From NCBI GenBank assembly GCA_020744425.1, contig JAGMUV010000019.1, positions 434,001-498,000 on the forward strand: a DNA stretch of 64,000 nt. Direction: 5' to 3'. A program made the translations under genes and the position numbers. The notes under the pieces are model-generated. The model saw only the letters and a program-made list of their open reading frames with translations, had not been told where the DNA came from and ran no database searches. Source of the DNA: Dactylonectria macrodidyma. Its lineage: Eukaryota > Ascomycota > Sordariomycetes > Hypocreales > Nectriaceae. The number at the start of each line of letters is the position of its first letter. Positions within the stretch are counted from its first letter, which is position 1. Shown one piece after another: positions 57,084 to 64,000 of the stretch.

Positions 57084-59151
57084 ATGGATCACACGCATCC
57101 AACCCTTGATGCAAAGCTCGACACCGAGCACGACGAAGGGGGCGCATCCTCCGACTGGGACGTCCAACCCTACGGTCCTTCGGGCTTCCGCGGCATCTTC
57201 TATTCGCGATATGTCGCCCTCTGTGCGTCCTTTAGCGCCATTGGTGGCCTGCTCTTTGGCTACGAGTAAGCCCCTCGCTACCCCATGAATGATGGGGTTT
57301 TCTCGAGAAGGCGGAATCTAACATATCTTTATAGCCAGGGCGTCATCTCAGTAACTCTCGTCATGGACGAGTTCCTAGATCGCTTTCCCGAAGTTTCGGA
57401 TTCTGCTTCGGGCGCCGGGTTCTACAAAGGTCTTATGACGGCCATGATTACGCTCGGTGCTTTCCTCGGTAAGCCTAGCTAGAGTTCGACCCTTCGATGT
57501 AAACTTACAAGAGGAATACAGGTGCTTTGAACCAAGGCTGGATCGCCGACTTCTACTCACGCAAATACTCCATCATGATTGCAGTCGTCATCTTCACTAT
57601 CGGTTCCTCCATTCAAACCGCCTCTGTCAGCTATGCGATGCTCGTCGTCGGTCGACTGGTCGGTGGAATCGGCATTGGAATGTGAGCAAATTCACCCCCA
57701 TAACTCCGAATATTTCATGTGCTGACATATTCTCTATCTAGGTTGAGCGCCGTCGTTCCTCTCTACATCTCCGAAATTTCGCCCCCCGAGATCCGCGGAA
57801 CCCTGCTCGTCTTCGAAGAGCTGAGCATCGTCATCGGCATCGTCGTATCTTTCTGGATCACCTATGGAACGCAATACATCGACTCGCACTGGTCGTGGCA
57901 GCTGCCCTTCCTTATCCAAATCATTCCCGGCCTGCTCCTCGGCTTCGGCGCCATCCTGCTGCCCTTTTCACCTAGGTGGTTGGCTGCCAACGGCCGAGAA
58001 GACGAGGCCTTGAGAAACTTGGCTAAGCTCCGACAGCTACCTGCTTCGGATGCGAGAGTCCAGAGGGAGTGGGTGGACATTATCGCAGAGTCGAGATTCC
58101 AGCAGGGCATTGTAGCTCAGCGCCACCCGCAGCTCGTCAACGGGGGAGGATGGAGCAAGATCAAGCTTGAGTTTGCGCAGTGGGCTGACTGTCTGCGGCC
58201 AGGGTGCTGGCGACGAACTCATGTTGGTGCTGGTCTGATGTTCTTCCAACAGGTACAATTCGCTTCTCCATTTCTTTATCCCGGTCAAGGAAAATGCTAA
58301 CCTTGCGGTAGTTTACTGGAATCAACGCTCTCATCTACTACTCGCCGACTCTATTTGGGTATTACTTCTCTCTGGTCACTCCGTTGGCAAGTCTGTTCGC
58401 TAATCACAAGTCTTAAATGTAGAACCATGGGTCTCGACTACAATATGCAACTAATCATGTCCGGCGTTCTCAACATTACCCAGCTTTTCGGCGTCGCATC
58501 CAGTCTCTGGACCCTCGACAGATTCGGTCGCCGAAACATCCTCATGATTGGCAGCATGGCCATGTTTGTCGCCCACGCCATCATCGCTGTTCTCGTCGGC
58601 AAATTCTCAAATGACTGGCCTTCTCACCAAGATGCCGGTTGGACGAGTGTAGCCTTTCTTCTTTTCTACATGATTGCATTCGGTGCTAGCTGGGGGCCTG
58701 TCCCATGGGCCATGCCGGCAGAGATTTTCCCATCTTCCCTTCGTGCCAAGGGTGTAGCAATTTCCACTTGCTCAAGTACGTTCTTTAGCCCCGGCCCAAT
58801 CTCTTTCGTCAAAGTTGCTAACATTCTTCCAAGACTGGATCAACAACTTCATCATCGTAAGAGCCTGATCATCACTGAACCCATATAACGCATCTGCTAA
58901 CGCGCATCTAGGGTCTCATCACACCTCCTCTTGTTCAAAACACCGGCTTCGGAGCCTACATCTTCTTCGCTGTGTTTTGCTTCCTGTCTGCGGTATGGAC
59001 ATTCTACATAGTACCTGAGACTAACGGCAAGTCACTCGAGGATATGGATGAGGTATTCAAGGACTACGGGGGCTCTGAGGATATGGCTACCAAGAACCGC
59101 TTGTTTCTTGAGGTGAAGAGGGAGAAGGAAGACAATCAAGTCCTTCCTTAG
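57084..59151 (+). CDS. MFS sugar transporter (hexose type)
   Basis: This sugar:H+ symporter has 549 residues in eight exons. Introns are at 57266-57334, 57469-57521, 57682-57741, 58253-58311, 58359-58422, 58776-58833 and 58857-58911, all in phase. Family marks are GGLLFGYDQGV in helix 1 (split by intron 1), GRLVGGIGIGM in helix 4, PLYISEISPPEIRG, SPRWLAANGREDEA, FFQQFTGINALIYYSP in helix 7, DRFGRRNIL, GPVPWAMPAEIFPSSLRAKG, and the C-terminal PETNGKSLEDMDEVF. The QxxGxNxxxYYxP helix-7 motif marks a hexose or pentose carrier. It is divergent from the Zn2Cys6 regulator and close to a Gfo/Idh/MocA dehydrogenase, in keeping with a small sugar-use unit. Confidence 0.93.
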
Positions 59152-59642
59152 GAATAATTGTAGGAGTGTTTATATCTCTGGACACCGGCAGCGGTAGTAG
59201 ACCATATGCTAGAGTGGCGGAGAAGTTAGGGTGTATTTACATGGGTCTCAGCCGTCATTCATTTCGGGCACAGGCCATCTTCGACACAAAAATGTGGATA
59301 GCAACAACGTAGCAAATGGAGCCCCTCATGACAACATGGCCAAGCAAAGTCGAGTCGGACCTACAAGATGACATGTGTTTGCAAATTAATAGGAAATACG
59401 ATCCAGGATGCGCAGTCTGTAAGGAATATCCTCTTATGCTGTGAATCCACCCATTGTTCATTGGTTCCGAGTTGTCCAAGCCACCAAATGCTCAGGGTCA
59501 GGGCTCGACCATCGCATTGCCGCCAGTAATACGGGATTTGAACAGCCGAGAAATCCTTGAAGGCCCAACCTCGTCGCTCCTTCAACGGCGACGTGTCGAG
59601 TGGAGGCACAACATTGCAATGTGAAACACTCCATCTCTCGCC

Positions 59643-59824
59643 GCTGCGCCCCCAAAAAATCTGCAGAGGCCACCAACAGAAACACTATTTTCGGCTACAT
59701 GCACCACCTTAATTCATGATTTATTATACTGCTTATTATTCGCATCGCTGGAGCCATAGTCCGCTGGCAGCCCGGCTGCGCCGTCAAAACTGCAAGCGCC
59801 ACCAACAACATGCTATTTTCGAGC
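59643..59824 (+). repeat. Pair of diverged ~50-bp direct repeats
   Basis: The two copies, 59643-59695 and 59775-59824, share GCTGCGCC, TCAAAA or CAAAA, TGCA, GCCACCAACA and CTATTTTCG in the same order. They lie 130 bp apart, in the upstream region of the small secreted protein gene. They may be an old tandem duplication of a promoter segment. Confidence 0.55.
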
Positions 59825-60056
59825 TTTTACCGCTCTGCTATGACCTTGGCACGCTGGATTTTGCTGGCGTGTTTGCACGGCATGAAATCCTTTTCTTATC
59901 CGTGATGTGGCGATGGGGTCAAAGTGGCCGCAATGGAGTGGCCGCAATGAGGTCTGCGGATTCGGGAGCATCCGCAACGGCCACGGGCTATGCAACCAAA
60001 GAAGCCGAGAAGGAATATCGGCACCTGAATAGAATAAAGATGGAAATGAACGAACT

Positions 60057-60063
60057 TATAAAG
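60057..60063 (+). promoter_or_regulatory. TATA box of the secreted-protein gene
   Basis: TATAAAG lies 131 bp upstream of the ATG at 60188. It is followed by a C/T/A-rich leader typical of fungal 5' ends. Confidence 0.5.
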
Positions 60064-60187
60064 AAGCGCAGTTTTCTACAATCTTTTGCATTATCATCAC
60101 CATCTGCATTAGCACCATCACAAGCTACAATACCTCGATTGTCTTCGTCAGTCCTTTTTTCTTCAAATTCAACCTTTCGCAAGCACA

Positions 60188-60947
60188 ATGAAGACTTCTT
60201 TCGTTTTCACCATCTTCTACGCTGCCCTGGCATCTGCTTTGGTGAGCTCTTCGTGTCGGATATGATAAAGACCGTATTGACGAATCGAGGTATAGGCTGT
60301 CCCCAACGCAGCCGACAAGATCCACGTGGGAGAAGTGATAGAACCTGTCAACGTGAGTTTGACCATCAGTGCCTTCGGTGATAATTCAGAACACAGATCT
60401 AATGGAGGATTCAGAATGTCGTTCCCAAGACACGAGATGTTGTTGCCGACACCAAGAATCACAACGTAACCACCGAGGATGCCAATCTTTTCCACAAACG
60501 TTCCAAGGAGGTAATGAAAAATCCACATCTCTCTATCTCCCACATACTCATTGTTTTCTCAAAGGGCGAATACGAATGCAACGTAGGTTCCGACGGCGCT
60601 GGCGATCAAAATGCCCTGATCGACGGCATCAACTACATGAACGACAAATGGCCCGATGCCGTCTGGCCCGTTGAGCCCGGTACCTGCAACCGAGCCACCT
60701 GCTCGTGGAACTCGGCCATCTGGGTATGCAGTGATGCGGACCATAAGATCCAGCCCAAGACCGAAGACATCGTCGCCTTGGCTTCGGTGTTGATCAACAA
60801 CTGCATCGAAAATACCTTCTTTGCGATGTGGACCGAGGGTAAGTTCAGGCAAGGCAAACTCGAGGCGGTCTGATTTTAATAACAATTGTAGGTCGAATTT
60901 ATGCCAATGAGGAATGGAATGTCATCCTAGGCAAAGATAGCTGCTAG
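60188..60947 (+). CDS. Small secreted cysteine protein, effector-like
   Basis: This 178-residue protein is built from five exons: 60188-60241, 60296-60352, 60415-60510, 60565-60838 and 60892-60947. All phases are exact. MKTSFVFTIFYAALASALA is a signal peptide. A short propeptide follows, and a Lys-Arg site in FHKRSKEGEYEC (about residue 67) looks like a Kex2 cleavage point. The mature part has six cysteines, three possible disulfides, including the motif CNRATCSWNSAIWVC. The ending WNVILGKDSC is, from memory, seen in small secreted proteins of other ascomycetes whose function is unknown. The gene therefore probably encodes an apoplastic or cell-surface protein; a role in host interaction is an inference. 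Confidence 0.85.
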
Positions 60948-61783
60948 ATGAGGCTTACAAATTGCCAGTTTAGTCAAGATTGGACAGAACGTCAGCATTG
61001 TCTCATTCACGATATTACGGATCAGCATTTGATTTTTACTTTCATGTTTGAATGCGTCTCTTTTTTCAAGTTATATAGTGTGTTTGTTTTATTGTCCAAG
61101 GGATGAATGTAGAATGGAATTGTAGCGCTATACTTAGAGGACCAAAGAATTCTTCTATCAGGGTATCCCCATGTTCTCGACTACAATTGGACTGCAAGAA
61201 AACCTCTATCTACGTGTGAAATTTTACGCCTGAGGCTCATGAGATTAAAGCTTAATATCTATGACTATTTATCTGGGCTGTTGTGGATGGCCCACTATCG
61301 CAGGTCAGGACATCCTCGTGGGATTGGCTGCAGGAGACGTCATCCTAAGTGCTTATGTGCCGCCGGATATCCGAATTTCTCCAGACGCCGACATCTGAAC
61401 CAGCACAAGGAGATTCGAGAAAGATCATTTGAGTTTGTTAGGCTACAGGTACACTTCTACGATTACCACGTAAGATGAGCGCCTTCACCTACCTCTTTGA
61501 GGCAACAGTCTCAAAATGCCTTCGCCAACCACTTTCATATTTCTTAACTTAAGCTACTCCCAACATGTCGTCTTAGTCAGATTCATCGGGTAGCCCGGAA
61601 TTTCAACTTGGATCTTCGGCCGTCAGCACACAGGGCCGCGCAGGTGTTTGCCTCCAGCCATAAATCTCTCCGAGACACTCCACGCTGTGTGAAAGTTCCA
61701 CAACTATCACTTCTTTTGTTTTCTCTTTGTGCTAAGAATCACCAGACATCTTTCAGCTCAAATCGCGCACTTCCGATCACAAA
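60948..61783. other. Intergenic, no recognisable gene
   Basis: This is the 3' flank of the secreted-protein gene and the promoter of the next hydrolase. The frame 61239-61478 has no family features. Confidence 0.6.
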
Positions 61784-62665
61784 ATGGATCCGCTATCACA
61801 TGGTGACCACTTCTTCGAAGCAGATGGGGTCCGTTTTCACTACTTTGTCCGCGGTACCGGGTCACTGATGATTGCTCACACCGTGGGCTGGGGCTTGCCA
61901 GGCAATTATCTATGGAACGGCATGGGCCCCCATCTGGAGAAGAACAATACTGTGCTGTACTTTGAGCCCCGAGGCAACGGCGAGTCCAGTAGGCCTGCGG
62001 ATACTTCGACCATGTCAGCCAAGACTATGGCTGAAGACATCGAGCACCTCCGCGCACATCTTGGCTTGGATGTCTTGCCACTGCTGATGGGGGTCTCTCA
62101 CGCCGGCGCCATCGTTCTACGATATGCAGAGACTCATCCTTCACGCGTCGCCAAGTTGATTTTAATTTCGACGCAAATTATGGACAGCCCAACCAACACC
62201 CACACAAGAGACTGCATTATTAAGCGCAAGGATGATCCAGCATACGCAGCTTCAGTCGCGAAGTTAGCTGCAGTGTTGGGCTCAGGCGGCCCGAAAACAG
62301 ACGAGGAGTTCCATGCCGATATGGATATACTCTACCCTTGGTATTTCTCCGACGTTACAAAGGTGGAAGTTCTAAAGAAAGCTAAGGGCTCAACCCTTCC
62401 TTCGGCTTTTGCGTTTCAAACGAATCTGAACGACATCAAGGAAGACAACAAGCTTCCGCATGTTGCAGATGCCGGAAAAGTGACGGCCAAAACCCTGATT
62501 ATTCGAGGAGAGGAGGATCCAATGTGTAGCCCAGTAGGCTCGCGCACACTTGCTGGGGGTATTCACGACTCTACGTTTGTCACCATTCCGGGAGTCGGAC
62601 ACTTTCCTTGGATTGAGAAGCCAGATGAGTTCTGGGTGGAGTTTGACAAGTTTTTGAAGACTTGA
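61784..62665 (+). CDS. Alpha/beta hydrolase (proline iminopeptidase-like fold)
   Basis: This 293-residue alpha/beta hydrolase is encoded without an intron. The N-terminal strand is VRFHYFVRGTG. The nucleophile elbow is LMGVSHAGAIVLRYA (Ser at about 105), the acid lies in IIRGEEDPMC, and the His is in PGVGHFPWIEKP. The first 20 residues are not a signal peptide, so it is cytosolic. The sequence between strands 6 and 7 (about residues 150-215) forms the cap and determines the substrate; the size and motifs suit hydrolases acting on esters, epoxides or peptides. Substrate unknown. Confidence 0.9.
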   Translation: MDPLSHGDHFFEADGVRFHYFVRGTGSLMIAHTVGWGLPGNYLWNGMGPHLEKNNTVLYFEPRGNGESSRPADTSTMSAKTMAEDIEHLRAHLGLDVLPLLMGVSHAGAIVLRYAETHPSRVAKLILISTQIMDSPTNTHTRDCIIKRKDDPAYAASVAKLAAVLGSGGPKTDEEFHADMDILYPWYFSDVTKVEVLKKAKGSTLPSAFAFQTNLNDIKEDNKLPHVADAGKVTAKTLIIRGEEDPMCSPVGSRTLAGGIHDSTFVTIPGVGHFPWIEKPDEFWVEFDKFLKT

Positions 62666-63385
62666 CTCCTTAAAACCAGAGAATAATGTTGATTAGTATG
62701 GAAGTAATTTTAAGTTAGCGTCTCTCGATGTACCAGCAAAATGGTATCAACATAACGCATGGGATGAGTTGTTCAAATTCAGATGTACTTTTGGACTCTT
62801 CTTGCTGTGTCTAGGTATAGTGCCTTTAATGAATTTTCTCGAAGTTCTCAACGTAACTCCACCAATCCCGCTACACAATGACACAGCCAAGAATCGCTCG
62901 GATGAAGATGACCGCAGTTCCAGCTTGGCCAGCGTTTCTCTTGTATAAGTTCAATCATTTGTATTCCGAGGCCGGCGATACACAAGATGGGGCTGTGTGT
63001 CAGAACCGGGATGTGTGATGTTGCACACTGACCGGGAAACAATCCAATAAGCACAGCGACGTTTCGCTAAGAAGTCAAAATCCAGCGAATTATTCAACCG
63101 CACTGGACAGGTTCACGAGTTGAGTACAGGGATGTGTCGCACAGAGTATGCCCAAGCTCATATCTTAGGGACACAGAGTCTTGGGTGCATGTACGAACAA
63201 GGAAACATGTTGTACTAGCGGTGGCAGGTGCGGGTTGCGCCACTGAATATAAGCAACGGCGATCCCCTAGACCCAGGCAGGGCGGTCTTGTGTCTGCTCA
63301 TCTCATGCTTTGATGTCAAAACACTGGCGAGTTGCGTGTATCAGATACGGTTGAATACAGTGGCTTGCATCATCAAGACGTCACC
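62666..63385. other. Intergenic, no recognisable gene
   Basis: This is the flank between the hydrolase and the membrane protein gene. The frame 62848-63054 (minus) has no family features. Confidence 0.6.
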
Positions 63386-64000
63386 ATGTCATTCACCATG
63401 CTACTAGGCCTTGCCTTAGCTGTCCTTGTTCCGATAGTGCAGCCTTTGACACTCTTCGACACACCTGGCAGCGGCGGCCTCTCGGGCGTTTACCGCGACA
63501 ATCCACTCTATACGGTTGGAGAGGACATGAACATTCTATGGAACACGGATCTCGATAAGACAGACCTCTACGTATTCCTCAGATATCCGACCGAGTCTCC
63601 TAGTCACGCATATGATGTTCTGAAGGGTATTGTTGAACGACAAGCTTGACCATGGTAATTGAGCTGACTAGACACTTAGAAAATTCGGCATCGACCAGCA
63701 TGATATGGACCGTCAACCTAAAAAATCACTTTTCGTGGAACTTTTCCGAAGGCGATGTCGCCATATTGTACTTTGGAATCTTCGCGACCGGCAACAACAC
63801 AGTTGATGGCTATAGCCATTACTTCAATGTCACCGTCCCTCTATCGGTAACGAGTACGACATCGACAAATACAGCCACCGCATCTGTCGAGACGACCGAG
63901 ACAGAACTGCCAATTACGGCTGTTGCGGGTATCTCCGTGGCCTCGACACTTGGCGCGGTCTTGATGGTTGGTGCTTTGGCCTTCCTTGCTTGGAGGCGCA
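63386..64000 (+). CDS. Signal-peptide, single-pass membrane protein, partial at window end
   Basis: The ATG at 63386 starts a signal peptide (MSFTMLLGLALAVLVPIV). The ectodomain reads YTVGEDMNILWNTDLDKTDLYVFL, then crosses an intron (63627-63679, phase 1). It continues to a Ser/Thr-rich stalk (TSTTSTNTATASVETTET) and one transmembrane helix (VAGISVASTLGAVLMVGALAFLAW) followed by positive residues. The gene runs off the window after the helix. The layout (Asn-glycosylation sites such as NFS and NNT, stalk, helix, cytosolic tail) is common in fungal surface proteins of unknown function, including cell-wall sensors, but no WSC domain is visible. I chose the second ATG of the frame because the upstream 18 residues are hydrophilic. 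Confidence 0.82.

Larger units (their letters stand above)
59152..60187. other. Intergenic with two diverged direct repeats
   Basis: No gene is seen. A roughly 50-bp segment beginning GCTGCGCC and ending CTATTTTCG occurs twice in diverged form at 59643-59695 and 59775-59824. GTGGCCGCAATG is duplicated in tandem near 59926-59950. A 221-codon plus frame (59716-60381) overlaps the effector-like gene out of phase and is a shadow. Confidence 0.5.

Noticed and set aside
59716..60381. 221-codon open frame upstream of the secreted-protein gene
   Set aside because: It crosses the TATA box, signal peptide and first introns of that gene in another phase and has no domain.
63355..63380. CAGTGG..TGCA match resembling a mimp terminal repeat
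   Set aside because: Only the first bases resemble the mimp end; the rest differs and there is no inverted partner nearby.
1..64000. Prokaryotic features such as operons, ribosome-binding sites and CRISPR arrays
   Set aside because: Introns, zinc-cluster regulators and gene spacing show a fungal nuclear genome; no regularly spaced repeats were seen.

Overview
This window is a piece of a filamentous ascomycete nuclear genome, most likely Sordariomycetes/Hypocreales and Fusarium-like. The signs are short introns (about 40-95 nt) with GT..CTAAC..AG signals, Zn(II)2Cys6 regulators, a LaeA-like methyltransferase, a fungal lipoxygenase, Clr5-ankyrin and NO VEIN-like giant proteins, and a small Kex2-type secreted protein. 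The genus is an inference. There are no operons, CRISPR arrays or rRNA genes, and I found no convincing tRNA. Gene models were built by joining reading frames across splice sites, and most have intron phases that fit exactly.

Layout. 1-8.6 kb: a quinate/sugar-type MFS permease and an intronless isocitrate/isopropylmalate dehydrogenase-family gene, in long non-coding stretches. 8.6-19.4 kb: a Clr5-ankyrin protein, a frameshifted ORF, an old yellow enzyme (OYE) with altered active-site residues, a decayed DUF7580-type gene and a LaeA-like methyltransferase. 19.4-23.6 kb: a gene-poor stretch. 23.6-37 kb: a 13-LOX-like lipoxygenase, a HOL1-like MFS transporter divergent from a zinc alcohol dehydrogenase, an NmrA-like SDR, an alpha/beta hydrolase and a Zn2Cys6 regulator. 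37.2-38.2 kb: a SET-domain protein, followed by 4.3 kb without a recognisable gene. 42.5-51 kb: an APC amine/amino-acid permease, a small methyltransferase and a roughly 1,650-residue GHKL-ATPase/DUF3883 (NO VEIN-like) protein. 51.6-59.2 kb: a Gfo/Idh/MocA sugar dehydrogenase, a second Zn2Cys6 regulator carrying an 893-bp inverted-repeat transposon in one intron, and a hexose-type MFS transporter. The last three could form a sugar uptake/oxidation unit. 60.2-64 kb: a small secreted cysteine protein, an alpha/beta hydrolase and the start of a signal-peptide, single-pass membrane protein.

The content is accessory: transporters, oxidoreductases, regulators and effector-like genes, with no polyketide, peptide or terpene synthase. 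The most notable items are the fresh 81-bp-TIR element with an 8-bp target duplication, the NO VEIN-like ATPase/nuclease-fold protein, three GC-AG introns in three different genes, and the OYE lacking its usual His and Tyr.
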